This document shows positions 49,656 to 60,884 of a stretch of 64,000 nucleotides of DNA, one piece after another (position 1 is the stretch's first letter; each line of letters starts with the position of its first letter). Where the stretch lies: the NCBI RefSeq assembly GCF_000955805.1, contig NZ_JYOA01000004.1, positions 243,406 to 307,405 on the forward strand, in the 5' to 3' direction. This DNA comes from Pseudomonas sp. 21 (lineage in GTDB: Bacteria > Pseudomonadota > Gammaproteobacteria > Pseudomonadales > Pseudomonadaceae). The notes under the pieces are model-generated. The model saw only the letters and a program-made list of their open reading frames with translations. It was not told where the DNA came from and made no database searches. Position numbers and translations under genes: made by a program.

Positions 49656-50042
49656 TCAGAGCAGACCTTTCTTCTGCTTGTAGTCGCGCACGGCCGCCTT
49701 GATGGCGTCCTCGGCGAGTACCGAGCAGTGGATCTTCACCGGCGGCAGGGCCAGTTCTTCGGCGATGGTGGTGTTCTTGATCGATTCGGCTTCGTCCAGG
49801 GTCTTGCCCTTCATCCACTCGGTGGCGAGGGAGCTGGAGGCGATGGCCGAACCGCAGCCGTAGGTCTTGAACTTGGCGTCTTCGATGACGCCCTGCTCGT
49901 TGACCTTGATCTGCAGGCGCATCACGTCGCCGCAAGCGGGAGCACCGACCATGCCGGTGCCGACATCCGGATCTTCGGCGTTGAGCTTGCCGACGTTGCG
50001 CGGGTTTTCGTAGTGGTCGATGACCTTGTCACTGTAAGCCAT
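49656..50042 (-). CDS. iscU: Fe-S scaffold protein IscU
   Basis: This 128-residue scaffold has cluster cysteines in APACGDVM, TYGCGSAIA and KIHCSVLAED, plus the LPPVK motif recognised by HscA. It is the assembly platform between IscS and the chaperones. It lies 27 bp after iscS. Confidence 0.96.
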   Translation of the reverse strand: MAYSDKVIDHYENPRNVGKLNAEDPDVGTGMVGAPACGDVMRLQIKVNEQGVIEDAKFKTYGCGSAIASSSLATEWMKGKTLDEAESIKNTTIAEELALPPVKIHCSVLAEDAIKAAVRDYKQKKGLL

Positions 50043-50069
50043 GGCTAATCCTCACTTCTATGGGGCGGG

Positions 50070-51284
50070 TCAGTGGGCCTGCCATTCGACCTTGGACAGG
50101 TCGACACCCTCTTTGAACATATCCCACAGCGGCGAGAGCTCACGCAGCTTGGAAACGGCTTCCACCACCTTCTTGGCGGCGTAATCGACCTCTTCTTCAG
50201 TGGTGAAGCGGCCGAAGCTGAAACGGATGGAGCTGTGCGCCAGCTCGTCGTTGCGACCCAGGGCGCGGAGCACGTAGGACGGCTCCAGCGAGGCCGAGGT
50301 GCAGGCGGAACCGGACGAAACGGCCAGGTCCTTGAGCGACATCATCAGCGACTCGCCTTCGACGTAGTTGAAGCTGACGTTGAGGATGTTCGGCGCGTAG
50401 GAAGTCGGGCTGCCGTTGAGGTACAGCTCTTCCAGGTCCTGCACCTGATCGAAGAAGCGCTTGCGCAGGCCTTCGATGCGGGCCATTTCCTGGTGCATTT
50501 CTTCCTTGGCGATGCGGAAGGCTTCGCCCATGCCGACGATCTGGTGGGTCGCCAGGGTGCCCGAACGCATGCCGCGCTCGTGGCCGCCACCGTGCATCTG
50601 GGCTTCCAGGCGCACGCGCGGCTTGCGGCGCACGTAAAGCGCACCCATGCCTTTGGGGCCATAGACCTTGTGGGCAGAGAAGGACATCAGGTCGACCTTG
50701 AGTTTCTCCAGGTCGATGTCCACCTTGCCGGCCGACTGAGCGGCGTCGACGTGCAGCAGGATGCCGCGGGCGCGGGTCAGCTCGCCGATGGCGGCGATGT
50801 CGTTGATGCTGCCGACTTCGTTGTTCACATGCATGACCGAAACCAGGATGGTGTCGTCACGCAGGGCGGCCTCGACCATCGCCGGGGTGATGATGCCCTC
50901 GGGAGTCGGTTCCAGGTAGGTCACTTCGAAGCCTTCGCGCTCCAGCTGGCGGCAGGTATCCAGGACCGCCTTGTGCTCGATCTTCGAGGTGATGATGTGC
51001 TTGCCCTTGGTCGCGTAGAAGTGCGCGACACCCTTGACGGCAAGGTTGTCGGACTCGGTAGCACCGGAAGTCCAGACGATCTCGCGGGGGTCGGCATTGA
51101 CCAGTTCGGCGACCTGGCGACGGGCGTTCTCAGCCGCTTCCTCGGCTTTCCAGCCGAAGAGGTGGGAACGCGAGGCCGGGTTGCCGAAATTGCCATCAAC
51201 CAGCAGGCAGTCGGCCATTTTCTGAGCGACACGCGGATCCACCGGGGTGGTGGCGGAGTAGTCGAGGTAAATCGGCAATCTCAT
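50070..51284 (-). CDS. iscS: Cysteine desulfurase IscS
   Basis: This 404-residue PLP enzyme takes sulfur from cysteine for Fe-S clusters and thiolated tRNAs. PLP lysine is in [12 protein letters not shown] and the active Cys in [14 protein letters not shown]. The start at 51284 ([16 protein letters not shown]) is the family start; upstream in-frame codons are not conserved. It lies 28 bp after iscR. Confidence 0.96.
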   Translation of the reverse strand: MRLPIYLDYSATTPVDPRVAQKMADCLLVDGNFGNPASRSHLFGWKAEEAAENARRQVAELVNADPREIVWTSGATESDNLAVKGVAHFYATKGKHIITSKIEHKAVLDTCRQLEREGFEVTYLEPTPEGIITPAMVEAALRDDTILVSVMHVNNEVGSINDIAAIGELTRARGILLHVDAAQSAGKVDIDLEKLKVDLMSFSAHKVYGPKGMGALYVRRKPRVRLEAQMHGGGHERGMRSGTLATHQIVGMGEAFRIAKEEMHQEMARIEGLRKRFFDQVQDLEELYLNGSPTSYAPNILNVSFNYVEGESLMMSLKDLAVSSGSACTSASLEPSYVLRALGRNDELAHSSIRFSFGRFTTEEEVDYAAKKVVEAVSKLRELSPLWDMFKEGVDLSKVEWQAH

Positions 51285-51312
51285 CAGGTAACTCCTACAG
51301 GCGGGCGTTCGC

Positions 51313-51807
51313 TCAATCGATGGCGGACGCTTCAATCTTGTCGAGGCGCAGCGGCTTGGTACCCGAGCAGCGACGCTCGTCCTGGCGCTGGGCGACCTCT
51401 TGAACTTCGCGGCGCTCGACCAGGTCGGCCAGGCTGATGCCGCTGAGGAACTCGTGAATCTGCTGGCTGAGGTCGCACCACAGGTGGTGGGTCAGGCAGG
51501 TATCGCCGGAGTGGCAGTCGCCCTGCCCCTGACAGCGGGTGGCGTCGACCGACTCGTTGACTGCATCGATCACCTGGGCGACGTGGATGCCGGTCATGTC
51601 GCGGGACAGCTGGTAGCCGCCGCCCGGACCACGCACGCTGACCACCAGGTTGCCACGGCGCAACTTGGCGAACAGCTGTTCCAGGTAGGACAGGGAGATA
51701 CCCTGGCGCTCGGAGATATCGGCGAGAGAAACCGGGCCACGCTGGGCGTGCAACGCCAGATCGAGCATGGCGGTGACGGCATAGCGGCCTTTGGTGGTCA
51801 ATCGCAT
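51313..51807 (-). CDS. iscR: Fe-S-sensing transcriptional regulator IscR
   Basis: This 164-residue Rrf2-family regulator has a winged helix (about 1-70) and cluster ligands Cys92, Cys98, Cys104 and a nearby His ([19 protein letters not shown]). Holo-IscR represses its own operon; the operator is seen directly upstream. It is the first gene of the isc operon. Confidence 0.95.
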   Translation of the reverse strand: MRLTTKGRYAVTAMLDLALHAQRGPVSLADISERQGISLSYLEQLFAKLRRGNLVVSVRGPGGGYQLSRDMTGIHVAQVIDAVNESVDATRCQGQGDCHSGDTCLTHHLWCDLSQQIHEFLSGISLADLVERREVQEVAQRQDERRCSGTKPLRLDKIEASAID

Positions 51808-51840
51808 GGGGAAATCCGGAAGAATCGCTGGTATGGCGGG

Positions 51841-51899
51841 AGTATGCTCTTTTCCGACTATTTAAGTCAACTATAAGACCTATTACTTTAGTCGGAATT
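51841..51899 (-). promoter_or_regulatory. iscR promoter with IscR type 1 operator sites
   Basis: On the minus strand TTGACT (51865-51870) and CATACT (51841-51846) are 18 bp apart. Overlapping the -35, ATAGTTGACTTAAATAGTCG (25-bp site 51850-51874) fits the E. coli type 1 IscR consensus closely. A weaker second copy (CCGACTAAAGTAATAGG core) lies at 51875-51899. Confidence 0.75.
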
Positions 51900-51947
51900 A
51901 GCCAGCGAACGGCGGCGTATTGTAGCAGCAATGCCAGGGCCGGCGCA

Positions 51948-52727
51948 TCACTGCGCCGACTTGCTGCTCTCCTCGTCCTTGACTCCGGCGAAGTCTTCTT
52001 CCCGCAGAACCGGAAGATCTTTCGCACAGTAGTCGCTACCCAGAGCTGTCAGAGCCTTGCACATGCCTTCCAGACGACCATCGACCGCCTGCAGGTGGTC
52101 GAGCAACTGGCCGATGGCGCGGGCCACCGGGTCGGGCATGTCCTGGCTGACGCCATAGGCATCGAACCCGAGCTTTTCTGCCATGGCCTGGCGCTTGGCA
52201 GCCTGATCCGAGTCATCCTTGACGATGATGCGGCCGGGAATACCCACAACGGTAGCGCCAGGCGGTACTTCCTTGGTGACCACGGCATTGGAACCGACCT
52301 TGGCGCCGGCACCGACGGTGAACGGACCAAGCACCTTGGCGCCCGCCCCCACCACCACGCCGTCGGCCAGGGTCGGGTGACGCTTGCCCTTGTTCCAGCT
52401 GGTGCCGCCCAGGGTGACACCCTGATAGATGGTCACGTCATCACCGATCTCGGCAGTTTCACCGATGACGATGCCCAGGCCATGGTCGATGAAAAAGCGG
52501 CGACCGATCTTCGCGCCCGGATGGATCTCGATGCCGGTCATCCAGCGACCGAAGTTCGATACCATGCGCGCCAGCCACTTCCAGCCGGACGTCCACAGGC
52601 CATGAGCCAGGCGATGCAGCCACACGGCATGCAGGCCCGGATAGCAGGTGAGCACCTCGAAGGCGTTGCGCGCCGCAGGATCTCGATGGAATACGCTCTG
52701 GATATCTTCGCGTACACGCTCAAACAT
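51948..52727 (-). CDS. cysE: Serine O-acetyltransferase
   Basis: This 259-residue enzyme makes O-acetylserine for cysteine synthesis. A left-handed beta-helix of hexapeptide repeats ([34 protein letters not shown]) follows a helical N terminus; HP and DH catalytic residues are present. ATG at 52727 gives [13 protein letters not shown]; two further ATGs lie at 52733 and 52736. It overlaps the trmJ stop, so both are co-transcribed. Cysteine supply fits its place beside iscS. Confidence 0.93.
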   Translation of the reverse strand: MFERVREDIQSVFHRDPAARNAFEVLTCYPGLHAVWLHRLAHGLWTSGWKWLARMVSNFGRWMTGIEIHPGAKIGRRFFIDHGLGIVIGETAEIGDDVTIYQGVTLGGTSWNKGKRHPTLADGVVVGAGAKVLGPFTVGAGAKVGSNAVVTKEVPPGATVVGIPGRIIVKDDSDQAAKRQAMAEKLGFDAYGVSQDMPDPVARAIGQLLDHLQAVDGRLEGMCKALTALGSDYCAKDLPVLREEDFAGVKDEESSKSAQ

Positions 52728-53499
52728 CTTCATCACTCCGCTTGGAAAGCTCCCCGCGGGCAGCTTTCTGTGTCTCGGTGAGAATACCCCGCAGGATATT
52801 CATCTCCAGCTTGCTGACGCCGCTGCGGCCGTACAGGCGACGCAGGCGCGACATCAGGTGGCGCGGCTTCTGCGGGTCGAGGAACTGGATATCCACCAGG
52901 GTCGATTCCAGGTGCGCATAGAAGCGCTCCAGTTCATCCGACGTCACCGGGACGCTGTTGAGCATCGCCGTGGACTCGACCTTCTCGTGCTTGGTCGGCT
53001 GCCCCTCAGCGGCCAGCCAGGCCATGCGCACCTCGTAGACCAGCACCTGCACCGCCGTCGCCAGGTTCAGCGAGCTGAACTCGGGATTGGCCGGGATGTG
53101 CACGTGGAACTGACATCGCTGCAGCTCCTCGTTGGTCAGGCCGGCGTATTCGCGACCGAACACCAGCGCAACCTCACCCCCCTGCTGGACGTGCTCCAGG
53201 CTGGTGGTGGCGCACTCGCGGGGATCGAGCAGCGGCCAGGGAATGCGGCGATCGCGCGCGCTGGTGCCCAGCACCAGGCTGCAGCCCGCCAGGGCATCCT
53301 CCAGGGTGGGAACGACCACGGCCGCATCGAGAATGTCATCGGCGCCGGAAGCGCGGGCACGGGCCTCGCCGCTGGGGAAATCCATCGGATCGACCAGGAC
53401 CAGGCGCGACAGGCCCATGTTCTTCATCGCACGGGCCGTACCGCCGATATTGCCGGGATGGCTGGTGTTGACCAGCACCACGCGAATTTTGTCGAGCAA
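52720..53499 (-). CDS. trmJ: tRNA (Cm32/Um32) methyltransferase TrmJ
   Basis: This 259-residue SPOUT methyltransferase has the trefoil-knot segments [29 protein letters not shown] and [18 protein letters not shown]. It 2'-O-methylates position 32 of several tRNAs. TTG at 53499 is chosen as the start: GGAG lies 7 nt upstream and the protein then begins [20 protein letters not shown] at 53514 has no ribosome-binding site. Confidence 0.9.
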   Translation of the reverse strand: MLDKIRVVLVNTSHPGNIGGTARAMKNMGLSRLVLVDPMDFPSGEARARASGADDILDAAVVVPTLEDALAGCSLVLGTSARDRRIPWPLLDPRECATTSLEHVQQGGEVALVFGREYAGLTNEELQRCQFHVHIPANPEFSSLNLATAVQVLVYEVRMAWLAAEGQPTKHEKVESTAMLNSVPVTSDELERFYAHLESTLVDIQFLDPQKPRHLMSRLRRLYGRSGVSKLEMNILRGILTETQKAARGELSKRSDEDV

Positions 53500-53602
53500 C
53501 GCGCGACTCCACACAAAAGCGAAAAAGGGAGGGAATCCTACCGCAGCAGTGGGGCTTGCGCCACGCAGGCGACAGGTCGCTCTATGAACTCCATGGCTTT
53601 CT

Positions 53603-53610
53603 GCTAGAAT
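53603..53610 (+). promoter_or_regulatory. suhB extended -10 promoter
   Basis: TGCTAGAAT has the TGn extension and a good -10 hexamer (53605-53610), 35 bp before the suhB start. The -35 is weak. Confidence 0.45.
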
Positions 53611-53645
53611 GTCCGGCTTTCTTTAACGACCCAGGTGACCTCTCC

Positions 53646-54461
53646 ATGCAGCCTATGCTGAATATCGCCCTGCGCGCCGCTCGCAGCGCCGGTGAACTGA
53701 TCTTCCGCTCCATCGAACGCCTGGACACCCTGTCGGTCAACGAGAAAGAAGCCAACGACTACGTCACCGAAGTCGATCGCGCCGCCGAACTCTCCATCGT
53801 CACCGCCCTGCGCAAGGCCTACCCGAACCACGGGATCATGGGCGAAGAAGGCGGCATGCTCGAAGGCAGCGGCGAAGGCGCCGACTACCTGTGGATCATC
53901 GACCCTCTCGATGGCACCACCAACTTCATCCACGGCGTTCCGCACTACGCCGTCAGCATCGCCTGCAAATACCGCGGTCGCCTCGAGCACGCCGTGGTCC
54001 TCGACCCGGTCCGCCAGGAAGAATTCACCGCCAGCCGTGGCCGTGGCGCCGCACTGAACGGTCGTCGCCTGCGCGTCAGCAACCGCAAGAGCCTCGAAGG
54101 CGCCCTGCTCGGCACCGGTTTCCCGTTCCGTGACAGCCAGATGGACAACCTGGACGCCTACCTGGGCATGTTCCGCAGCCTGGTCGGCCAGACCGCCGGC
54201 ATCCGCCGCGCCGGCGCCGCCAGCCTGGACCTGGCCTACGTCGCCGCCGGTCGCTACGACGCCTTCTGGGAGTTCGGCCTGTCCGAGTGGGACATGGCAG
54301 CCGGCGCCCTGCTGATCCAGGAAGCGGGCGGCCTGGTGAGCGATTTCACCGGCAGCCACGAGTTCCTCGAGAAAGGCCAGATCGTTGCTGGCAACACCAA
54401 GTGCTTCAAGGCGCTGCTGACCAGCATCCAGCCGCACCTGCCGGCCTCGCTCAAGCGCTGA
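53646..54461 (+). CDS. suhB: Inositol-1-monophosphatase / Nus-factor SuhB
   Basis: This 271-residue Mg-dependent phosphatase has GEEGG, WIIDPLDGTTNFIHG and the SEWDMAAGALLIQEAGG motif. SuhB also acts in rRNA antitermination and processing in gammaproteobacteria and affects virulence gene expression in P. aeruginosa. ATG at 53646 gives the usual start MQPMLNIALRAAR. It is a single gene closed by a terminator. Confidence 0.94.
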   Translation: MQPMLNIALRAARSAGELIFRSIERLDTLSVNEKEANDYVTEVDRAAELSIVTALRKAYPNHGIMGEEGGMLEGSGEGADYLWIIDPLDGTTNFIHGVPHYAVSIACKYRGRLEHAVVLDPVRQEEFTASRGRGAALNGRRLRVSNRKSLEGALLGTGFPFRDSQMDNLDAYLGMFRSLVGQTAGIRRAGAASLDLAYVAAGRYDAFWEFGLSEWDMAAGALLIQEAGGLVSDFTGSHEFLEKGQIVAGNTKCFKALLTSIQPHLPASLKR

Positions 54462-54477
54462 GCCTGAGCGGCACCAG

Positions 54478-54506
54478 AAAAAGCCCGGCGACGCCGGGCT
54501 TTTTTG
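54478..54506 (+). terminator. suhB terminator
   Basis: AAGCCCGGC, GAC loop, GCCGGGCTT and T-run, 20 bp past the suhB stop. Confidence 0.88.
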
Positions 54507-54530
54507 TGCCTGCAAGACAGAACGAGCCCT

Positions 54531-54611
54531 GTAGGAGCGAGCTTGCTCGCGAAGCTTTTCATCCTGGCACGAGGGGGGGTTGAGACGGTTCGCGAGCAAG
54601 CTCGCTCCTAC
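54531..54611. repeat. REPIN (two inverted REPs)
   Basis: Arms 54531-54553 and 54589-54611 are perfect 23-bp reverse complements (GTAGGAGCGAGCTTGCTCGC core) around a 35-bp spacer. It lies between the two terminators of the converging suhB and glycine-zipper genes. Confidence 0.92.
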
Positions 54612-54624
54612 GAAAAGCCCCAAA

Positions 54625-54653
54625 AGAAAAGGCGCCCGGTGGGCGCCTTTTTC
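54625..54653 (-). terminator. Terminator of the glycine-zipper gene
   Basis: On the minus strand AAGGCGCCC, ACC loop and GGGCGCCTTTTC form a strong hairpin with a T-tract, 21 bp past the gene's stop. Confidence 0.8.
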
Positions 54654-54673
54654 CGTTCACTCCTGGCGACAGC

Positions 54674-55210
54674 TTATTGCTGGCCCAGGACCAGTCGGCC
54701 GCTCTTGTCGACCGGAATCTGCGAGCCCGGATCGCGGTCCATGCGGACCTGACCAGCCTTGCCATCGAGCAGGTACTTCACGTCGTAGCCGACGACCTTC
54801 TCGCTGGTGTCATTGACGGTGCTGCAGCGGGTTTCGGTAGTGGTGTAGGTGTCACGCTCCTGCATGCCTTCCTGCACCTTGTTGCCGGCATAGCCGCCGC
54901 CGATGGCGCCTGCCACGGTGGCGATCTTCTTGCCATTGCCGCCGCCGATCTGGTTACCCAGCAGGCCGCCAGCGATCGCGCCAATCGCCGTACCGGCAAT
55001 CTGATGCTGGTCCTTGACCGGACGCTGGTGGGTCACCGCCACGTCCTTGCAGACCTGGCGCGGATTCTTGATGGTTTCCTTGACCGGTTGAACGGCGAGC
55101 ACCTCGGCGTATTGCGGCGCACGGTCCACCAGACTGTAGGTAGCCACGGCGCCACCGGCAGTCACGCCTACAGCGCCCAGCACGGTACCGATTAGCAACG
55201 ACTTGTTCAT
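54674..55210 (-). CDS. Glycine-zipper 2TM-domain protein (SlyB-like)
   Basis: This 178-residue protein has an N-terminal hydrophobic anchor (about 5-27) without a lipobox Cys, and a glycine-zipper region (about 72-112, AIGAIAGGLLGNQIGGG and AGAIGGGYAGN). A C-terminal domain follows. It belongs to the Rick_17kDa/SlyB-like envelope proteins; function is not defined. It converges with suhB. Confidence 0.82.
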   Translation of the reverse strand: MNKSLLIGTVLGAVGVTAGGAVATYSLVDRAPQYAEVLAVQPVKETIKNPRQVCKDVAVTHQRPVKDQHQIAGTAIGAIAGGLLGNQIGGGNGKKIATVAGAIGGGYAGNKVQEGMQERDTYTTTETRCSTVNDTSEKVVGYDVKYLLDGKAGQVRMDRDPGSQIPVDKSGRLVLGQQ

Positions 55211-55319
55211 AGGGTTCTCCTGGTCTTTCTTCTCATTCGGGCCTCGCCCTTTACCCTGCCTTGGAGCAATCGATTTGTAAGAAAGTTCCGGTCGTTTCGT
55301 GACACAGCGCCTACAAATG

Positions 55320-55345
55320 AAAACTCCCGCCGAAGCGGGAGTTTT
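55320..55345 (-). terminator. secF terminator
   Basis: AAAACTCCCGC, CGAA loop and GCGGGAGTTTT, 25 bp past the secF stop, close to the start side of the glycine-zipper gene. Confidence 0.85.
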
Positions 55346-55369
55346 CTCTGGAAGGCTGGGAACGCTCTA

Positions 55370-56287
55370 TTACGGGCGTTCGTCGGCTTCCTTGCTCGGC
55401 GGAGGAATCAGGTCCTCGCTGGACAGGTTCAGCCAGATCAGCACCACGTTGGCGATGTAGATCGACGAGTAGGTACCCGCCATGACACCGACGAACAGGG
55501 CGATGGAGAAGCCGAACAGGTTGTCGCCGCCGAAGAACAGCAGAGCGGCGATCGCCAGCAGGGTCGACACCGAGGTGGCAATGGTCCGCAGCAGGGTCTG
55601 GCTGGTCGAGATGTTGATGTTCTCGATCAGACTGGCCTTGCGCAGTACGCGGAAGTTCTCGCGCACCCGGTCGAAGATCACGATGGTGTCGTTCAGCGAG
55701 TAGCCCACCACCGCCAGTACCGCGGCGAGCACCGTCAGGTCAAAGGTGATCTGGAAGAACGACAGCACGCCCATCACGATGATGGCGTCGTGGATCAGCG
55801 AGAGGATCGCACCCAGGGCGAACTTCCACTGGAAGCGGAAGCCCACGTACAGGAGGATGCCGCCCAGCGCCAGGAGCATGCCGAGGCCGCCCTGGTCGCG
55901 CAGCTCTTCACCGACCTGCGGACCGACGTACTCGACGCCATTGACCTTGGCCGGGTTGGAAGCATCGGCCTTCTGCAGCGCAGTGGCGACCTTCTTGCCC
56001 AGCTCCGGGTCTTCGCTGGGCATACGCACCAGCACGTCCTTGGTGTCGCCGAAGCTCTGTACCACGGCCTCGCTGTAACCAGCGGCGACCAGTTGCTCAC
56101 GCACCTTGGAGAGGTCGGCCGGCTGCTCGTAGGTCAGCTTGATCGACGTACCGCCGGTGAAGTCCAGGCCGAAGTTGATGCCTTTGAAGACCCAGCTGCC
56201 GAGGGCGATCAGGGTCAGGATCAGGGTCGCGGCGAACGCAATGTTGCGCACGCCCATGAAGTTGATAGTACCGATCTTGATATTCAT
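55370..56287 (-). CDS. secF: Protein translocase subunit SecF
   Basis: This 305-residue inner-membrane protein has six spans, a periplasmic P1-like loop and the conserved GLDFTGGTSIKL near residue 36. It works with SecD to drive late export using the proton gradient. It starts 10 bp after secD. Confidence 0.95.
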   Translation of the reverse strand: MNIKIGTINFMGVRNIAFAATLILTLIALGSWVFKGINFGLDFTGGTSIKLTYEQPADLSKVREQLVAAGYSEAVVQSFGDTKDVLVRMPSEDPELGKKVATALQKADASNPAKVNGVEYVGPQVGEELRDQGGLGMLLALGGILLYVGFRFQWKFALGAILSLIHDAIIVMGVLSFFQITFDLTVLAAVLAVVGYSLNDTIVIFDRVRENFRVLRKASLIENINISTSQTLLRTIATSVSTLLAIAALLFFGGDNLFGFSIALFVGVMAGTYSSIYIANVVLIWLNLSSEDLIPPPSKEADERP

Positions 56288-56297
56288 CTCTGGCCCC

Positions 56298-58160
56298 TTA
56301 GATCCACAGCTTCTTAACGTCGCGGCCGCCGTAGATCAGGTTCACCATTGCGCGGGTGACCATGATGGCAGTGAACATCGAGGTGAGAATACCCAGGGAC
56401 ATGGTCACGGCGAAGCCCTTCACCGGGCCGGTGCCCATGGCGTAGAGGATGCCGCCGACCAGCAGCGAGGTCAGGTTGGCGTCGATGATCGCGGTGAAGG
56501 CACGGTTGAAGCCTTCATGGATCGCCCGCTGCGTCGACATGCCCGCCGCCAGCTCCTCGCGTATCCGCGAGAAGATCAGCACGTTGGCGTCCACCGCCAT
56601 ACCCATGGTCAACACGATACCCGCGATACCCGGCAGGGTCAGGGTCGCGCCGAGGATCGACATCAGCGCCACCAGCATGACCATGTTGAAGGCCAGGGCG
56701 ACGGTGGCGATCACGCCGAAGAAGCGGTAAATGACGATGATGAACAGGGAAACGAAGACCATGCCCCACAGGGAAGCGTCGATGCCCTTGGCGATGTTGT
56801 CAGCACCCAGGCTCGGGCCGATGGTGCGTTCTTCAGCGAAGTACATCGGCGCAGCCAGGCCACCGGCGCGCAGCAGCAGGGCCAGTTCCGAGGACTCGCC
56901 CGGAGCGTCCAGGCCGGTGATGCGGAACTGGTTGCCCAGCGGCGACTGGATGGTCGCCAGGCTGATGATCTGCTTCTCTTCCTTGAACGCCGGAACGGCG
57001 ACTTCCTGCTCGACGCCGTCGACGACCTGCTTGGTGTAGCGGGTGATCGGCTTCTGCTCGATGAACACCACGGCCATGCTGCGGCCGACGTTGTTGCGGG
57101 TCGCACGATTCATCAGCTCGCCGCCGTGGCCATCCAGACGGATGTTCACCTGCGGACGGCCGTTCTCGTCGAAGCTGGCACTGGCGTCAGTGACCTGGTC
57201 ACCGGTGATGATCACGCCACGTTCCAGGCTCGCCGGCGGACGACGCGGCTCGCGGAAATCGAAGGTCTCGGTGGAGGACTTGATCGCATCCGGCTCGGCG
57301 GCCAGGCGGAACTCCAGGTTGGCGGTCTTGCCGAGGATACGCTTGGCTTCGGCGGTATCCTGCACGCCCGGCAACTCGACGACGATGCGGTTGGCGCCCT
57401 GACGCTGCACCAGCGGCTCGGACACGCCCAGCTCGTTCACGCGGTTGCGGACGGTGGTGAGGTTCTGCTTGATCGAGTATTCGCGGATTTCGGCCAGCTT
57501 GGTGGCGGTCATGGCCAGGCGCAGGACCTGCATGCCATTACGCTCGCTCTGGGCGGTTTCGAAATCGCGGAAATCCTTGGCGATGATCGACTTGGCCTTG
57601 TCCAGGTCGGCTTCCTCGGTGAAGCCCAGCTGGATGCCGCCGTCCTGCACAGGCAGGCTGCGGTAGCGCACGCGCTCTTTACGCAGGGCGCTCTTGACCT
57701 CGTTCTCGTACACCTTCATACGAGCGTCGACGGCTTTTTCCATGTCCACTTCCAGCAGGAAGTGCACACCACCGGACAGGTCCAGACCCAGCTTCATCGG
57801 GTGGGCGGCGATATTGCGCAGCCAGTTCGGCGTGGTCTGGGCCAGGTTCAGGGCGACTACGTAGTCGTCCCCCAGCGCGCGGCGGACGATGTCCTTGGCC
57901 GGCAGCTGGTCTTCCTGCTTGGCCAGGCGGATCAGGCCGCTGTTCTTGCCCAGCGAGCCCGCCTTGACGGCGATGCCGGCATCGGCGAGCGCCTTGCTGG
58001 CCTTGTCCACGTCGGCCTGGGTGACCTGCAGCGCGGTGCTCGCGCCACTGATCTGGACGGCCGGATCGTCCGGATAGAGGTTGGGTGCGGAATAGATGAA
58101 ACCGACGGCCAGGACCGCCAGGATCAGCAGATACTTCCACAGGGGATACTTGTTGAGCAT
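56298..58160 (-). CDS. secD: Protein translocase subunit SecD
   Basis: This 620-residue subunit has a first span (about 8-26), a large periplasmic P1 domain (KLGLDLSGGVHFLLEVDM) and five more C-terminal spans with GMAVDANVLIFSRIREE. Length is typical. The long opposite-strand ORF is a shadow. Confidence 0.95.
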   Translation of the reverse strand: MLNKYPLWKYLLILAVLAVGFIYSAPNLYPDDPAVQISGASTALQVTQADVDKASKALADAGIAVKAGSLGKNSGLIRLAKQEDQLPAKDIVRRALGDDYVVALNLAQTTPNWLRNIAAHPMKLGLDLSGGVHFLLEVDMEKAVDARMKVYENEVKSALRKERVRYRSLPVQDGGIQLGFTEEADLDKAKSIIAKDFRDFETAQSERNGMQVLRLAMTATKLAEIREYSIKQNLTTVRNRVNELGVSEPLVQRQGANRIVVELPGVQDTAEAKRILGKTANLEFRLAAEPDAIKSSTETFDFREPRRPPASLERGVIITGDQVTDASASFDENGRPQVNIRLDGHGGELMNRATRNNVGRSMAVVFIEQKPITRYTKQVVDGVEQEVAVPAFKEEKQIISLATIQSPLGNQFRITGLDAPGESSELALLLRAGGLAAPMYFAEERTIGPSLGADNIAKGIDASLWGMVFVSLFIIVIYRFFGVIATVALAFNMVMLVALMSILGATLTLPGIAGIVLTMGMAVDANVLIFSRIREELAAGMSTQRAIHEGFNRAFTAIIDANLTSLLVGGILYAMGTGPVKGFAVTMSLGILTSMFTAIMVTRAMVNLIYGGRDVKKLWI

Positions 58161-58224
58161 GACACCGCCCGTTATGACGCGGGGCGCATCTTGCGCCCCG
58201 TCGGTTGGGTTTCTAAGAGGTGGA

Positions 58225-58566
58225 TCAGATCGCCTTCAGGGTGCCTTTCGGCAGGGTCGCGGCGATCGCGGCCTTCTGGAACTTCAGCTCGACGTTGTCG
58301 GAAACCTCGACGACGACGAAGTCCTCGGCGACCTTGGTCACCTTGCCGGCGATACCGGCGGAAGTGACGACTTCATCACCCTTCTGCAGGCCGGACAGCA
58401 GGTTCTTGTGCTCTTTCGAGCGCTTGGCCTGGGGACGCCAGATCATCAGGTAGAAGATGACCAGGAAACCGACCAGGAAAATCCACTCGAAGCCAGTGCC
58501 GGCCGGGCCTGCAGCAGCGGCGGGTGCGGCGGCGTCAGCGTAGGCAGCGGGAATCAGAAAACTCAT
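58225..58566 (-). CDS. yajC: Sec translocon accessory subunit YajC
   Basis: This 113-residue protein has one membrane span (about 28-46, WIFLVGFLVIFYLMIWRPQ) followed by a basic segment (AKRSKEHKNLLSGLQKGDEV). It associates with SecDF. ATG at 58566 gives MSFLIPAAYADA; the longer frame overlaps tgt. Confidence 0.94.
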   Translation of the reverse strand: MSFLIPAAYADAAAPAAAAGPAGTGFEWIFLVGFLVIFYLMIWRPQAKRSKEHKNLLSGLQKGDEVVTSAGIAGKVTKVAEDFVVVEVSDNVELKFQKAAIAATLPKGTLKAI

Positions 58567-58604
58567 TGGAAACTCCTGTCTCAAAGCTTTTTCGATGAAT
58601 AAGG

Positions 58605-59735
<1,131 letters not shown>

Positions 59736-60779
59736 TCAGTCCTCGGGGCCGCGCGGTGCCGGGTTGCGGGTAATGAACATGGCATCGCCGTAGCTGAAGA
59801 AGCGATAGCCCTGCTCGACTGCCGCCGCGTAGGCGGCCATGGTCTCGGGGTAGCCGGCGAAGGCGGAGACCAGCATCAGCAGGGTGGATTCCGGCAGGTG
59901 GAAGTTGGTGACCAGGGCGTCGACCACGTGGAACGGCCGCCCGGGGAAGATGAAGATATCGGTGTCGCCACTGAAGGGTTTGAGTACGCCATCACGGGCC
60001 GCGCTTTCCAGCGAACGCACGCTGGTGGTGCCAACGGCGACCACACGACCACCGCGCGCCTTGCAGGCGGCCACGGCGTCAACCACGTCCTGGCTGACTT
60101 CCAGCCATTCGTTGTGCATGTGGTGGTCTTCGATGCGCTCCACGCGTACCGGCTGGAAGGTGCCGGCACCGACGTGCAGGGTGACGAACGCGGTGTCCAC
60201 GCCCTTGGCGCGGATCGACTCCAGCAGCGCCTCGTCGAAGTGCAGGCCGGCGGTCGGCGCCGCCACGGCGCCCGCGCGCTCGGCATAGACAGTCTGGTAA
60301 CGCTCGCGGTCCGCGTCTTCATCCGGGCGGTCTATATAAGGCGGCAGCGGCATGTGCCCGACGCGTTCCAGCAGCGGCAGGACGTCCTCGCTGAAGCCCA
60401 GCTCGAACAGCGCGTCGTGGCGCTGCAGCATCTCGGCTTCGCCACCGCCGTCGATGAGGATCTTCGAACCCGGCTTGGGCGACTTGCTGGAGCGCACGTG
60501 GGCCAGCACGCGATGGCTGTCCAGCACGCGCTCCACGAGGATTTCCAGCTTGCCACCGGAAGCCTTCTGGCCAAACAGGCGGGCAGGGATTACCCGGGTG
60601 TTGTTGAACACCATCAGGTCACCCGGCTTGAGGAAGCCGAGGATGTCAGCAAATTGCCGGTGGCTGAGCTCGCCGCTGGGACCGTCCAGCACCAGCAGTC
60701 GGCTGGAGCGGCGTTCCGGAAGCGGATGGCGGGCGATCAGCGCCTCGGGCAGGTCGAAATGAAAGTCAGCGACGCGCAT
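59736..60779 (-). CDS. queA: S-adenosylmethionine:tRNA ribosyltransferase-isomerase
   Basis: This 347-residue enzyme adds the epoxycyclopentane ring to preQ1 at tRNA position 34. It begins [16 protein letters not shown] and has [17 protein letters not shown] and the [12 protein letters not shown] segments. It leads the queA-tgt-yajC-secDF operon. Confidence 0.95.
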   Translation of the reverse strand: MRVADFHFDLPEALIARHPLPERRSSRLLVLDGPSGELSHRQFADILGFLKPGDLMVFNNTRVIPARLFGQKASGGKLEILVERVLDSHRVLAHVRSSKSPKPGSKILIDGGGEAEMLQRHDALFELGFSEDVLPLLERVGHMPLPPYIDRPDEDADRERYQTVYAERAGAVAAPTAGLHFDEALLESIRAKGVDTAFVTLHVGAGTFQPVRVERIEDHHMHNEWLEVSQDVVDAVAACKARGGRVVAVGTTSVRSLESAARDGVLKPFSGDTDIFIFPGRPFHVVDALVTNFHLPESTLLMLVSAFAGYPETMAAYAAAVEQGYRFFSYGDAMFITRNPAPRGPED

Positions 60780-60805
60780 GGGAGAGCTTTCTCGAAGGGG
60801 CGCAC

Positions 60806-60834
60806 ATCTTACTGGAAATGCCGATTTCTGACCA
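60806..60834 (-). promoter_or_regulatory. Candidate queA promoter
   Basis: On the minus strand TGGTCA (60829-60834) and TAAGAT (60806-60811) are 17 bp apart, each matching 4 of 6 consensus bases, ending 27 bp before queA. Confidence 0.4.
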
Positions 60835-60844
60835 TGCGAGCCGA

Positions 60845-60873
60845 TTGACCGACGCAGAGCGCCTCCCTATACT
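60845..60873 (+). promoter_or_regulatory. tRNA-Leu promoter
   Basis: TTGACC (60845-60850) and TATACT (60868-60873) are 17 bp apart, followed by a GC-rich discriminator (GCCGCGCC), as at stringently controlled stable-RNA promoters. Confidence 0.75.
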
Positions 60874-60884
60874 GCCGCGCCATT

